DNA of 64,000 nucleotides, taken from contig JACQFD010000037.1 of assembly GCA_016200225.1 (NCBI GenBank), positions 124,001 through 188,000 of the forward strand. The letters are read 5' to 3'. Source of the DNA: Planctomycetota bacterium (GTDB lineage Bacteria; Planctomycetota; UBA1135; JACQFD01). The notes below the pieces were generated by a model that ran no database searches, was not told where the DNA came from, and saw only the letters and a list, made by a program, of their open reading frames with translations. Made by a program: the position numbers and the translations under genes. Shown piece after piece: positions 1 to 9,470 of this stretch (positions within the stretch are counted from its first letter, which is position 1; each line of letters begins with the position of its first letter).

Positions 1-1
1 G

Positions 2-1177
2 CACGGCGAATTGATGACTTTAAATTACGGTCCGCAACACCCGGCGACGCACGGCGTTTTGAGATTATTAGTAACCCTCGACGGTGAAATGATCATCGAT
101 CTCGACCCCGTCGTCGGTTACTTGCATCGCGGCAAGGAAAAGGAGGCGGAACATCTCGGATATCACAGATGGTTTCCGTTCACCGACCGCCTCGATTATC
201 TGGGGCCGATTCAAAACAATATCGGTTATTCGCTCGCGGTCGAAAAACTCGCGGGCATCGAAACCCCGCCGCGCGCACAGGCGATCCGCGTGCTGCTCGC
301 CGAAGTGTCGCGCCTCACGGCGCATTTGATATATCTTGGAACCACGGCGATCGATCTCGGCGCCGTCACGATGTTTTTCTTATGTTTCAAGGATCGCGAA
401 CGGCTGTTCGATCTGTTAGATCAATACTGCGGCCACCGCACCAATCCGACGCCCGTGCGATTCGGCGGATTGTTATATGATATGACGCCGGAGTTGACCG
501 CCGCGTTTCGTTCGTTTGCAAACGATTTCGTGAAATCGGTCGACGAGTTCGAAGGCATGCTCACGGCGAACCGCATCTGGCACGACCGCAACCGCGGCGT
601 CGCGGTATTAACAAAAGAAAACGCCATCGCGCTCAGTCTCACGGGCCCGAATCTCCGCGGTTCGGGAATCGCGCACGATTTGCGCAAAGCGCGGCCGTAC
701 GACGGTTATGAACAATATCAATTCGATATTCCGACGGGCACGCTTGGCGACGCTTACGATCGTTATCTCGTGCGCGTGCAGGAAATGCGCGAATCGGCGA
801 AAATTATATTACAAGCGTGCGACAAGCTCGACCGCGACCTGAAGGGCGGCGAAATCGTCGCGAACGACCGCCGGTACGTACTGCCGGCGCGCGGCCGCGT
901 GCTCGATTCGATGGAAGAATTAATATATCAATTCAAAGTCGTCACCGACATGCGCCTTCCCGAAGGCGAAGTTTACGCGGCGATCGAGGCCGCGAAGGGC
1001 GAACTCGGTTTTTATATAGTATCCAAAGGCGAGCGCACCGCCCACCGCTGCGGCATACGCAGCCCGTCATTTATTAATTTACAGGCATTGCGCCCCCTTG
1101 CGCGCGGGCGCCTGCTTTCCGATCTCGTCGCGATCATCGGCAGTCTCGATTTCGTCATGGGCGAGTGCGACCGATGA
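2..1177 (+). CDS. nuoD: NADH-quinone oxidoreductase subunit D (5' partial)
   Basis: This is the 49-kDa-type subunit of complex I, in the peripheral arm at the membrane interface, where it helps form the quinone site. The N-terminal GPQHPATHGVLRL signature, the central TGPNLRGSG..HDLRK..PY segment and the C-terminal GSLDFVMGECDR are all family hallmarks. The frame is open to the window edge: the codons before the first ATG (position 14) read H-G-E-L, and an E-L pair before MTLN.GPQHP is usual in the family. The true start is therefore probably outside the window; ATG 14 or TTG 11 are the only internal options. Its stop overlaps the nuoE start in an ATGA, which suggests translational coupling. 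nuoA-C presumably lie to the left. The identification is secure; the start is not. Confidence 0.96.
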   Translation, partial: HGELMTLNYGPQHPATHGVLRLLVTLDGEMIIDLDPVVGYLHRGKEKEAEHLGYHRWFPFTDRLDYLGPIQNNIGYSLAVEKLAGIETPPRAQAIRVLLAEVSRLTAHLIYLGTTAIDLGAVTMFFLCFKDRERLFDLLDQYCGHRTNPTPVRFGGLLYDMTPELTAAFRSFANDFVKSVDEFEGMLTANRIWHDRNRGVAVLTKENAIALSLTGPNLRGSGIAHDLRKARPYDGYEQYQFDIPTGTLGDAYDRYLVRVQEMRESAKIILQACDKLDRDLKGGEIVANDRRYVLPARGRVLDSMEELIYQFKVVTDMRLPEGEVYAAIEAAKGELGFYIVSKGERTAHRCGIRSPSFINLQALRPLARGRLLSDLVAIIGSLDFVMGECDR

Positions 1178-1704
1178 GCGGCGGACTTCCCATTCCCAAA
1201 CCCGCCGCGGCGGCTCCCAATGTAAAGGATCCGCGCGCCTGTTTTAGCAAAGAAACCATCGCGCGCTTCGATGCGCAAGTTAAACAATATCCGACGACGC
1301 GTTCCGCGTTGATTCCAATATTGCATTACGCTCAGGAGGAAAAAGGCTGGATCTCGCGCGAAACGATCGAGATGGTCGCGGTTTATCTTAAACTCGCGCC
1401 GATACAGGTCTGGGAAGTCGCGACGTTTTATCCGATGTTTCATTTACAACCGGTCGGACGCCACGTCGCTTGGGTGTGCCGCAACATTTCGTGCGACCTG
1501 CGAGGGTGCAACGAGATTATAGATGCATTTCACAAAAAGTGCGGCGTCGCGCCCGGCCAGACGACGGCCGACGGTAAATTAACATTAAGACTGGCCGAGT
1601 GCCTCGGAGGCTGCGCGCAGGCGCCCGTCATGGACATCGACGGAACGTATTATGAGAATCTCACGCCCGAACAGGTCGGCTCGATTTTGGATCGATTGAA
1701 ATAA
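1174..1704 (+). CDS. nuoE: NADH-quinone oxidoreductase subunit E, [2Fe-2S] protein
   Basis: This is the 24-kDa-type subunit of the NADH-oxidising module, carrying the N1a [2Fe-2S] centre on a thioredoxin-like fold. The four ligands are visible as CRNISC (C-x4-C) and, about 35 residues on, CLGGC (C-x3-C). An N-terminal helical part contains YAQEEKGWI and VWEVATFYPMF, both typical. The protein is about 176 aa, normal for the family. I chose the ATG that overlaps the nuoD stop (ATGA) over a GTG nine bases upstream, because the overlap is the usual arrangement in this operon (also at nuoJ-K and nuoM-N). nuoF follows after about 10 bases. The function is well supported. Confidence 0.96.
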   Translation: MSGGLPIPKPAAAAPNVKDPRACFSKETIARFDAQVKQYPTTRSALIPILHYAQEEKGWISRETIEMVAVYLKLAPIQVWEVATFYPMFHLQPVGRHVAWVCRNISCDLRGCNEIIDAFHKKCGVAPGQTTADGKLTLRLAECLGGCAQAPVMDIDGTYYENLTPEQVGSILDRLK

Positions 1705-1714
1705 TAAATCATCC

Positions 1715-3148
1715 ATGGGCGAACTTTACTTATTCAATCGAATACAAAAACCGGGCTACCGCGGCACGCTCGCGGAATACGCGGCCGAGGGCGGCTATGC
1801 GGCGCTTCGGAAAGCGCTCGCGATGACGCCCGAGGAAGTCGTCGCGATCGTTAAGGATTCGGGATTGCGCGGACGCGGCGGCGCCGGATTCCCGACCGGT
1901 TTCAAGTGGACGTTCATGCCGAAGCCCAACGATCCGCGCGCGCGCTATCTCGCGGTCAACGCCGACGAATCCGAACCCGGCACCTGTAAAGATCGTATTC
2001 TTATGGAACGCGATCCGCACTTCGTGCTCGAGGGAATCTTAATATCCGCGTACGCGATCCGCGCGAAGGCCGCGTATATTTATATTCGCGGCGAATACCG
2101 CGCGAGCAAAATCGCGATGGACAGCGCGATCGCGGAGGCGCGCGCCGCCGGAATTATAAACGAAAAAATCATGGCGCCCGGACTCGGCGCCGAAGTGCCG
2201 CTGCTCGCGTACACGCACGTCGGCGCGGGAGCTTACATTTGCGGCGAGGAGACGGCGCTCATGGAATCCCTTGAGGGCAAGCGCGGCCAGCCGAGGCCCA
2301 AACCGCCGTTTCCGGCAAATTTTGGTTTGTGGGGAATGCCCACGACTGTTAATAATATAGAGACGCTCGCGAACGTGCCGCCGATTATAACAAAAGGCGT
2401 CGCATGGTATCAAACGATGGGAACGAAGCCGTCGCCGGGGAATTTTCTGTGCGGCGTCTCCGGAGACGTCAACAAACCAGGAGTATACGAATTGCCGCTC
2501 GGTATTCCGATTAAAAGTATTATTAACGATGTCGCCGGCGGCGTCTGGAAGGGGCGCGCGTTGAAAGGTATCATTCCGGGCGGTTCGTCCTCCGGATTTC
2601 TGCCGAAGTCGATCGTCGACGGCGGCATCGCGATGGATCATGATAGTCTTAAGAATCAAGGTTCGTTCATCGGCACGGCATCCGTCGTCGTATTCGACGA
2701 AACGCGCTGCATCGTCCGCGCGGTGAAGATTCTTTGTCAATTTTATCATCATGAAACGTGCGGCCAGTGCACGCAGTGCCGAGAGGGATGCGCGTGGCTC
2801 GATCAGATTATTTGTAGAATCGAGAACGGCGACGGCCGCGAAGACGACATCACGACGCTGCTCGCGCTCTGCGACGGCATGCGCGGCAAGACGATCTGCG
2901 CGCTCTCCGACGCGGCCGCGATTCCGGTGCAGCTCGCGTTACAACATTTCCGCGCCGAGTTCGAAGAACATATACGATCGAAGCGCTGCCCGCTCGGCAA
3001 TCCGAAGATGGAATTCCACACGGACGGCCGCCACTCGCACGATCATTTGCATAATACACAAACGGTGCACACCGACGTGCTCACGCTGCACGGCATCGAG
3101 AACCCCGAGGCCGGCCGCTACCGCGAAACGATGCGGCATCCTTCGTAA
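1715..3148 (+). CDS. nuoF: NADH-quinone oxidoreductase subunit F, FMN/NADH-binding
   Basis: This is the 51-kDa-type subunit, which oxidises NADH with FMN and passes electrons to the N3 [4Fe-4S] cluster. Visible motifs, in order, are the glycine-rich GLRGRGGAGFPTGFKW, the NADESEPGTCKDR segment, GAGAYICGEETAL with EGKRGQPRPKPP, and the cluster motif CGQCTQCREGC with the distant fourth Cys in KTICALSD. After the usual end of the fold there is a C-terminal tail of about 50 residues that is strikingly rich in histidine (HSHDHLH and several more). I do not recognise that tail as a standard NuoF element. The ATG start is in the normal place. nuoG follows after 48 bases. Confidence 0.96.
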   Translation: MGELYLFNRIQKPGYRGTLAEYAAEGGYAALRKALAMTPEEVVAIVKDSGLRGRGGAGFPTGFKWTFMPKPNDPRARYLAVNADESEPGTCKDRILMERDPHFVLEGILISAYAIRAKAAYIYIRGEYRASKIAMDSAIAEARAAGIINEKIMAPGLGAEVPLLAYTHVGAGAYICGEETALMESLEGKRGQPRPKPPFPANFGLWGMPTTVNNIETLANVPPIITKGVAWYQTMGTKPSPGNFLCGVSGDVNKPGVYELPLGIPIKSIINDVAGGVWKGRALKGIIPGGSSSGFLPKSIVDGGIAMDHDSLKNQGSFIGTASVVVFDETRCIVRAVKILCQFYHHETCGQCTQCREGCAWLDQIICRIENGDGREDDITTLLALCDGMRGKTICALSDAAAIPVQLALQHFRAEFEEHIRSKRCPLGNPKMEFHTDGRHSHDHLHNTQTVHTDVLTLHGIENPEAGRYRETMRHPS

Positions 3149-3196
3149 ACGATTATTTAATATAATAATATACGAGCCCGAATTTATTAATTAACA

Positions 3197-4705
3197 ATGC
3201 CGAAAGTTACCATTGACGGAAGACCGGTCGAGGTGCCCGACAAGACCACCGTCTTCGAGGCGGTGCGAACGGCCGGCCGGACGCTTCCGCATTATTGTTA
3301 TCATCCGGGCATTGGCATCGAGGGAAGCTGCCGCGTATGCCAGGTCGAAGTCGCGGGCCCCGGCAAGATGCCACGGCGCCTGACGATTTCGTGCCGCACG
3401 AATTGCGACGAAGGCCTCGAAATCTTTACATCCACTCCCGCGGCCGACGGCGCGCGCCGGATGGTGCTCGAGTTTTTATTAAAAAACCATCCGCTCGACT
3501 GTCCGATTTGCGACAAAGCCGGTGAATGCACATTACAAAATTTCGCCTTCGACGTCGGACAAGCCCGCTCGCGTTCGCACGAGGAGCGGCGTTCGCTGCG
3601 CAAACGCGTCGATTTCGGAGATGTAATATTATTCGACGAGGAGCGTTGCATTCTCTGCACGCGCTGCGTTCGATTCCAATCGACGGTTCTTAACGATCCG
3701 CAGCTCGGCGTCGTCAATCGCGGCGCCGACAACATCGTCGGCACGATGCCAAGTCTGGACGGAGGAGCGACGCTTGAAGGCGGCGACACGCCGCTGCGCG
3801 GCAATTATCAAGGTTGTCTCGCCGACATCTGCCCCGTCGGAGCATTAACATTAAAGAAATTCCGCTTTCAAGCGCGCGCGTGGCAGTTGAAAGCGACGTC
3901 GTCCGCGTGCGGATTCTGTTCGCGCGGTTGTAATATTAATGTCGAGACGTTCCGCGGCGCCGTGAAACGCATCCGCCCGCGATTCCATCCGAAAATTAAT
4001 CAATATTGGATGTGCGACACGGGCCGCTTCGCATACGACGATTGTAACGATCGCAACGGCCGACTTTCGCTGCCGCTCTTCCGCAAAGACGGATCGCTGA
4101 TCGAAATGGGATACGCCGCCGCTTTCGCCGAGGCCGGCAAATTCTTAAAATCGAACGCCGGCGATAATTTACTGATGTTCGCGTCGCCTTTCATGACGAA
4201 CGAAGAAGGCGCGGCTTTTCTTGAATTATCAAAAACCCTCGGGGCGAAAGCGCGCTTCGTCGCGCCGCCCCCCGGCGCACGCGACGAAATGTTATATACG
4301 GGCGACCCGTGCCCGAACCGCCGCGGACTCGCCGATCTCGGGTTCGCCGCGACGACGGCCGCCGAGGCGAACGACGCCGCGAAGACAGCGAAAGCCGTCG
4401 TGCTCGCGGGCGAATTCGCGGTCGATTTATTAAATTTAACGAACGAGGGATCCGCGTTCCTCGACCGGGCCGCGGTCCCCGCGCTCGTCGTCGAACGGCG
4501 CGCGGTCGACCGCGCCTCGGTCGCGATGAGTTTTCCGGCATTGAATACATTTGAAAAATCCGGATCGTTTACAAATATCGACGGCATCGCGCAGCGCGTC
4601 AAAGCCTCCGTCGCGGCGCCTCCCGGCGCCGTCGCCGACCGCCAACTTTACGAAAAACTCCGCGAATCCGTCCTCAACGCCGGACACGCCGCGAAACCCC
4701 ATTAG
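3197..4705 (+). CDS. nuoG: NADH-quinone oxidoreductase subunit G, short form
   Basis: This is the 75-kDa-type iron-sulfur subunit of complex I. The N-terminal plant-type ferredoxin domain carries N1b (C near 34, GSCRVC, SCRTNC). Next comes the His-Cys motif HPLDCPICDKAGEC (N5), then CILCTRC with CPVGAL (N4). A further set, CGFCSRGC followed by 27 residues and WMCD, matches the C-x2-C-x3-C-x27-C pattern of the extra N7 cluster known from some bacteria. The remaining molybdopterin-oxidoreductase-like region is short: the protein is about 502 aa, whereas many NuoG proteins reach 700-900. The reading frame is clean and the operon is intact, so I read this as a naturally compact NuoG rather than a broken one. 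Confidence 0.95.
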   Translation: MPKVTIDGRPVEVPDKTTVFEAVRTAGRTLPHYCYHPGIGIEGSCRVCQVEVAGPGKMPRRLTISCRTNCDEGLEIFTSTPAADGARRMVLEFLLKNHPLDCPICDKAGECTLQNFAFDVGQARSRSHEERRSLRKRVDFGDVILFDEERCILCTRCVRFQSTVLNDPQLGVVNRGADNIVGTMPSLDGGATLEGGDTPLRGNYQGCLADICPVGALTLKKFRFQARAWQLKATSSACGFCSRGCNINVETFRGAVKRIRPRFHPKINQYWMCDTGRFAYDDCNDRNGRLSLPLFRKDGSLIEMGYAAAFAEAGKFLKSNAGDNLLMFASPFMTNEEGAAFLELSKTLGAKARFVAPPPGARDEMLYTGDPCPNRRGLADLGFAATTAAEANDAAKTAKAVVLAGEFAVDLLNLTNEGSAFLDRAAVPALVVERRAVDRASVAMSFPALNTFEKSGSFTNIDGIAQRVKASVAAPPGAVADRQLYEKLRESVLNAGHAAKPH

Positions 4706-4738
4706 TAAAATAAGTATAATTAACTAAAGTTTCAATTC

Positions 4739-5764
4739 ATGGAATTCACGGCAATACTAGCGATCGTCATCGTCACGCTGCTCGCGTTCGGCGGCACCGT
4801 CGCCGTGGCGGGCGCGATGTCGCTCGCGGAGCGCCGCGTTTCGGCGTGGATGCAATATCGCATCGGCCCGAGCCGCGTGGGTCCGCTCGGTTTATTACAA
4901 CCGATCGCGGATTTGATAAAATTTATGTTCAAGGAGGAAGTGATGCCCGAGGGGGCGCACCCGCTCCTGTTTCGTCTCGCGCCGATTCTCTCCGCGGTGC
5001 CGGCGATGATGACGTTCGCCGTCGTTCCGTTCGGACTCGGCAAAATTACAATTCCTGGATTGAACGAATCGAGGCCGCTCGTGGTCGCCGACATTCCGGT
5101 CGGCGCGATATATTTTCTCGCGGTCGGCTCGCTCGGCGTTTACGGCATCATTCTCGGCGGCTGGGCAAGTAACAATAAATTCAGCCTCCTCGGCAGCATC
5201 CGCAGCGGCGCGCAGATGCTTTCGTATGAATTGTCGCTCACGCTCTCGATGGCCGCCGCGATACTAATGTCGGGCAGCCTGCAGATGACGGAAATTGTAA
5301 AGCACCAGGCCGAACACGGCTGGAACATTCTTTATCAACCGGTGGCATTCATAATATTCCTGATCGCGATGTTCGCCGAGACGAATCGCCATCCGTTCGA
5401 TTTCGCCGAGTGCGAACCCGAGCTCGTCGGCGGTTTTCACACGGAATATTCATCGATGAAATTCGCGATGTTTTTCGTCGGCGAATACTGCGCGATGTTT
5501 GCGATGTCGGGAATGATTACAACTCTTTTTCTCGGCGGCCCGCTCGTCCCATTTTTACCGATCGAGCAGACGCCGTGGTGGCTGTCGGTGATCGCGTTCG
5601 CGATGAAGTCCGGCGTGTTTCTTTTTCTATACTTATGGGTCCGCTGGTCGCTTCCGCGTTTCAAATACGATCAGCTCATGGATCTCGGCTGGAAAAAACT
5701 GCTTCCCGTCGCGCTTCTTAATTTTGCGGTCACGGGCACGATTGTCGTGCTGGCCAATTCTTAA
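4739..5764 (+). CDS. nuoH: NADH-quinone oxidoreductase subunit H
   Basis: This membrane subunit joins the quinone site to the proton-pumping arm (ND1 family). It is a polytopic protein of 341 aa with about eight hydrophobic segments. Family signatures are RIGPSRVGPLGLLQPIAD near residue 40 and AETNRHPFDFAECEPELV with GFHTEYSS in the middle, where the acidic loop lines the quinone cavity. The C-terminal WVRWSLPRFKYDQLMDLGWK is also characteristic. It lies between nuoG (33 bases upstream) and nuoI (35 bases downstream), the normal order. Nothing is unusual. Confidence 0.97.
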   Translation: MEFTAILAIVIVTLLAFGGTVAVAGAMSLAERRVSAWMQYRIGPSRVGPLGLLQPIADLIKFMFKEEVMPEGAHPLLFRLAPILSAVPAMMTFAVVPFGLGKITIPGLNESRPLVVADIPVGAIYFLAVGSLGVYGIILGGWASNNKFSLLGSIRSGAQMLSYELSLTLSMAAAILMSGSLQMTEIVKHQAEHGWNILYQPVAFIIFLIAMFAETNRHPFDFAECEPELVGGFHTEYSSMKFAMFFVGEYCAMFAMSGMITTLFLGGPLVPFLPIEQTPWWLSVIAFAMKSGVFLFLYLWVRWSLPRFKYDQLMDLGWKKLLPVALLNFAVTGTIVVLANS

Positions 5765-5799
5765 TATTTACTCGTAATCGCCCTTCCCCGATAATTAAC

Positions 5800-6432
5800 A
5801 TGCCCGTTCTGGCGCGAACCCTGAGTTTCACCGAGCGAATGTACCTTCCGATCGTGAAGGGGCTATTCTTTACTTTCCGCGTTTTGTTTAGAAAGCACAT
5901 CGTCCGCATGTATCCGGAAGTCGGAATTCCGCGCAGCGCGGCGACGCGCGGACAGCCGCGATTATCGCAAAACGAGGACGGCACGGTGCGCTGCGTCGCC
6001 TGCGGTTTGTGCGAGTTCGTCTGTCCCGCGTACGCGATTACGATTCACGGGGCCGCGACGGAACGTTTCATCGAACGCGAGCCGCGCGAATTCGAAATTG
6101 ATATGTTGCGTTGCATTCTCTGCGGATTCTGCGAGGAGGCGTGCCCGAAGGAGGCGATTTACATGAGCGACGAGCTCGAGCACGCGGGCCCCACGCGCGC
6201 GGAACACGTCATGAACAAAACGCAATTGTTACGTCCGATATCAAAAATGCGCGAACGCATCGGTTTCGCGAATAATATATATAATCGATGGCGCAAGGAT
6301 CCCCTGCCCGTCGATCCCAAAATCAATCCCGCGAACGCGCCGGCGGTTTCGCCGATCGCGACGGCCGTTCCGCGCAACGATCCGACCATGCGGCCGCTCG
6401 ACGCGATCGCAAGCACGAAAACGACGCGATAG
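5800..6432 (+). CDS. nuoI: NADH-quinone oxidoreductase subunit I, 2x[4Fe-4S]
   Basis: This ferredoxin-like subunit (TYKY) carries clusters N6a and N6b, which feed electrons toward N2. Two classical motifs are present, CVACGLCEFVCP and CILCGFCEEACP, about 40 residues apart. The N-terminus (LPIVKGLFFTFRVLFRK) is the amphipathic membrane-facing helix expected for this subunit. The protein is about 210 aa, slightly long because of a Pro/Ala/Asn-rich C-terminal tail. nuoJ begins 20 bases downstream. Confidence 0.96.
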   Translation: MPVLARTLSFTERMYLPIVKGLFFTFRVLFRKHIVRMYPEVGIPRSAATRGQPRLSQNEDGTVRCVACGLCEFVCPAYAITIHGAATERFIEREPREFEIDMLRCILCGFCEEACPKEAIYMSDELEHAGPTRAEHVMNKTQLLRPISKMRERIGFANNIYNRWRKDPLPVDPKINPANAPAVSPIATAVPRNDPTMRPLDAIASTKTTR

Positions 6433-6452
6433 TTCGGAAACTAAATATTCAA

Positions 6453-7133
6453 ATGAACTTCGCGGACATCCTCGCCTACACGCTCGGCGCAGCCACGCTC
6501 GCGGCCGCGCTCGGCGTCGTGTTGCGCCGCGATGCCGTCGTCGCGGCGATGAATCTCGTGCTCTCGTTCTTTTGCCTTTCGGGAATTTATTTAATTTTAG
6601 GATTCCCGTTCCTCGCGGCGATTCAGATATTAGTATACGCCGGCGCGATCATGGTGCTTTTCTTATTTGTAATCATGTTGCTCGGCGTGAGCACGCTCGC
6701 GCGTACGCCGGTCGGCGCGCGGTCGGGCCTCGGCGCCGCGATCGCGCTCGCGGTCGTCGTCGAAGGCGCCGTTTTATCCGTTAAATTAGCATCCGGCGCG
6801 GCCGCGAATACGGCGGCGACGACGGAGACCGTCGCCGGCGTTTCCGAATTGTTATTTAAACAGGGGCTCGTGCTTCCGTTCGAAATCACCGGCGTCGTGT
6901 TGCTCGCGGCGATGGTCGCCGTCGTCGTGATCGGCCGCCGCGATTTGCGCGTGCGCAGCGTCGCGGACTTCGCGCGCGAACACGCGTTCGATCCTCGCCC
7001 GCTCGTCACGAGCATGCCGCCGCCCGCCGCGCCCGATGGACTCGATGCGCATGGACTTCATACCAATGGAATTATAAAGAATAATGCGCGCGCCGCTGGC
7101 GAACATCACAATTCGGAGGAAATTGCGAAATGA
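6453..7133 (+). CDS. nuoJ: NADH-quinone oxidoreductase subunit J
   Basis: This is a small polytopic subunit of the membrane arm (ND6 family). It has five hydrophobic segments and the conserved stretch IQILVYAGAIMVLFLFVIML, the pi-bulge helix region of NuoJ. I place the start at the ATG opening MNFADILAY. The frame is open further upstream inside nuoI, but that extension is basic, lacks family similarity and overlaps nuoI by more than 140 bases. The stop overlaps the nuoK start in an ATGA. The C-terminus carries a His/Ala/Asn-rich soluble tail. Confidence 0.95.
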   Translation: MNFADILAYTLGAATLAAALGVVLRRDAVVAAMNLVLSFFCLSGIYLILGFPFLAAIQILVYAGAIMVLFLFVIMLLGVSTLARTPVGARSGLGAAIALAVVVEGAVLSVKLASGAAANTAATTETVAGVSELLFKQGLVLPFEITGVVLLAAMVAVVVIGRRDLRVRSVADFAREHAFDPRPLVTSMPPPAAPDGLDAHGLHTNGIIKNNARAAGEHHNSEEIAK

Positions 7134-7438
7134 CTTTTTTCGGCGCGCCCGTTTATTTTCTCGCCGTCGCGCTTTTCGCGCTCGGAATTTTCGGTTTTCT
7201 CACGCGTCGCAACGCGATCGTCGTTTTGATGAGCGTCGAATTGATGCTCAACGCGGCGAATTTAACATTCCTCGCGGCCGCGCGCGGCACGGCGCACGTG
7301 CACGAGGCGTCCGCCTACGCGATTTTTATTATTTTGGTCGCCGCCGCCGAAGCGGCCGTCGGCCTCGCGCTCGTGCTCGCGCTGTTTCGAATTAAACAAT
7401 CCACGGATCTCGACGTCGCGAGCGACCTTAAAGGTTAA
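7130..7438 (+). CDS. nuoK: NADH-quinone oxidoreductase subunit K
   Basis: This is the smallest antiporter-related subunit (ND4L family), about 102 aa with three transmembrane helices. Signatures are VVLMSVELMLNAANLTFL, with the conserved membrane glutamate in SVELM, and IIFILVAAAEAAVGLAL-like sequence with a second glutamate. Both carboxylates belong to the proton path in this family. The start overlaps nuoJ (ATGA), so coupled translation is likely. Confidence 0.96.
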   Translation: MTFFGAPVYFLAVALFALGIFGFLTRRNAIVVLMSVELMLNAANLTFLAAARGTAHVHEASAYAIFIILVAAAEAAVGLALVLALFRIKQSTDLDVASDLKG

Positions 7439-7475
7439 TCATTCGATCATATATATTAAAATATTTTAAATTATA

Positions 7476-9455
7476 GTGTCGCTGCTTCCACTCATTCCCC
7501 TCTTCCCGCTCGTCGGCGCGGCCGCCTGCGCGATCCTGCACGCGCGCACGCTCGCCGCGCGGCGGCGCGACGCGGGCGCGGCGCAGAACGAACGGGTCGT
7601 CGGCGCGATTGCAACGCTCGCAATCGTCGCATCCTTCGCCGTGTCGGTCGCGGGATTCTTTATCATTCAGCACGAACCCGAGCGCCGCGTCGCGTGGATT
7701 GTTAGTAATTGGATTCCGACGGGCGGGCAGACGATCGATTTCGGTTTCGTGCTCGATCCGCTCTCGTCGGTGATGTGCCTCGTCGTCTCGGGCGTCGGCG
7801 CGCTGATTCATATGTATGCGACGGGCTACATGCGCGGCGACAAGGGTTACGCGCGATTCTTTACTTATCTGAACCTATTCGTCGCGGCGATGTTGATTCT
7901 CGTCCTCGCGGATTCGCTGCCGATTTTGTTTATCGGCTGGGAAGGCGTGGGACTTTGTTCTTATTTACTGATCGGATTCTGGCATGAAAATATGAAATAT
8001 GCCGAAGCGGGCCAGAAAGCGTTCGTCGTCAACCGCATCGGCGATTTCGGATTTTTATTAGCAATGTTCGGCGCCGCGACGTGGTGCGTCGACGCCGCGG
8101 GCAAAGGATCGTTCCAATTCGCCGCCATTAACGAATCCGTGCTCGCGGGGCACGTCGAACCGTGGCAGGTCACGGTCATCGGATTATTGTTATTTGTGGG
8201 CGCATGCGGCAAGTCGGCGCAGCTCCCCCTCTACGTCTGGCTGCCGGACGCGATGGCGGGCCCGACGCCCGTTTCGGCGCTCATCCACGCCGCGACGATG
8301 GTCACGGCGGGCGTATACTTAGTAATACGAATGCATCCGATATTCGATGCATCGGTGCTCGCGTCCTCCGTCGTCGCGTGCGTCGGCGCCGCGACGGCGC
8401 TGTTCGCGGCGACCATGGGACTCGTGGCGCGCGATATTAAGAAAGTCCTCGCCTATTCGACGATCTCGCAGCTCGGATTCTTATTTCTCGGAGCCGGCTG
8501 CGGCGCGTACGACGCGAGTTTTTATCATTTGGTGACGCACGCGTTCTTCAAGGCATTGTTATTTCTCGGCGCCGGAGCTGTTATATTAGCAATGCACCAC
8601 GAGCAGGATTTGTTTAAAATGGGCGGATTGAAGCGCGCGCTTCCGCTCGAATACAGAACGATGTTCGTCGGCGCCGCGGCGCTCGCGGGAATTCCGCTGA
8701 TGTCGGGATTCTTTTCGAAGGACGAAATATTGGGCGGCGTGCTCGCGGGCCGGCCGGTATTCGGCAATGAACAAATCAATTTGGTTTTGTATGTTGTTGG
8801 CGCGGCCACCGCGCTCATGACCGCATTTTATACATTTAGATTGATCTATTTGGCGTTCGAGGGCGAATCGCGCTCGAACGAACATCCCCACGCGAATCCG
8901 GCGTCGATGACGATCCCGCTCGCGGCGCTTGCATTATTAACGATCGCCGCGGCGGCGCTCGGATTGCCGTCGGTGTTCGGCGAATTCAAACCGCTCGAAC
9001 ATTGGTTAAACCCGGTGCTCGAACTCGGCGGCGAGAGCGGAAACGCGGCGAAGGCGCACGGGCTGTCGCACAGCGCGCAATGGCTGCTTCTCGGCGCGTC
9101 GGCCGCGATTGCAATGATCGGATATTCGCTCGCGCGCGCGACGTACGGAGGCGGCCTCGCGAAATCGCGCGCGCGCGCGGAGGCGATGCCGGGAATCTAT
9201 AAAACGCTCGTCGACCGCTGGTACGTCGATGAATTGTATCATGCAGTATTTACAAAAACACTTCGGCTCGCGGGCGTCGTTGCGGGATTATTCGACGCCT
9301 ACGTCGTCGACGGCGCGGTGAACGGCGTCGCGGCATCGGCGAAACGCGCCGCCGCCGCGGCGCGCGGTCTCGCCGACGGAAAATTACAATCCTACTCGCT
9401 CTGGTTCGGCGCGGGCGCGGTCGCTCTCGTCGCCGCCGTTTTGTTATTAATATAA
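7476..9455 (+). CDS. nuoL: NADH-quinone oxidoreductase subunit L
   Basis: This is the distal antiporter-like proton-pumping subunit (ND5 family), 659 aa and highly hydrophobic. Signatures include FIGWEGVGLCSYLLIGFW, CGKSAQLPLYVWLPDAMAGP and SALIHAATMVTAGVYLV, and an extended C-terminal region consistent with the lateral helix. The reading frame begins at a GTG (MSLLPLIPL...), since no ATG occurs before the first hydrophobic helix. Upstream is an AT-rich stretch without a strong Shine-Dalgarno sequence. nuoM follows after 15 bases. Confidence 0.96.
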   Translation: MSLLPLIPLFPLVGAAACAILHARTLAARRRDAGAAQNERVVGAIATLAIVASFAVSVAGFFIIQHEPERRVAWIVSNWIPTGGQTIDFGFVLDPLSSVMCLVVSGVGALIHMYATGYMRGDKGYARFFTYLNLFVAAMLILVLADSLPILFIGWEGVGLCSYLLIGFWHENMKYAEAGQKAFVVNRIGDFGFLLAMFGAATWCVDAAGKGSFQFAAINESVLAGHVEPWQVTVIGLLLFVGACGKSAQLPLYVWLPDAMAGPTPVSALIHAATMVTAGVYLVIRMHPIFDASVLASSVVACVGAATALFAATMGLVARDIKKVLAYSTISQLGFLFLGAGCGAYDASFYHLVTHAFFKALLFLGAGAVILAMHHEQDLFKMGGLKRALPLEYRTMFVGAAALAGIPLMSGFFSKDEILGGVLAGRPVFGNEQINLVLYVVGAATALMTAFYTFRLIYLAFEGESRSNEHPHANPASMTIPLAALALLTIAAAALGLPSVFGEFKPLEHWLNPVLELGGESGNAAKAHGLSHSAQWLLLGASAAIAMIGYSLARATYGGGLAKSRARAEAMPGIYKTLVDRWYVDELYHAVFTKTLRLAGVVAGLFDAYVVDGAVNGVAASAKRAAAAARGLADGKLQSYSLWFGAGAVALVAAVLLLI

Positions 9456-9470
9456 GGACGGCGATACGAA

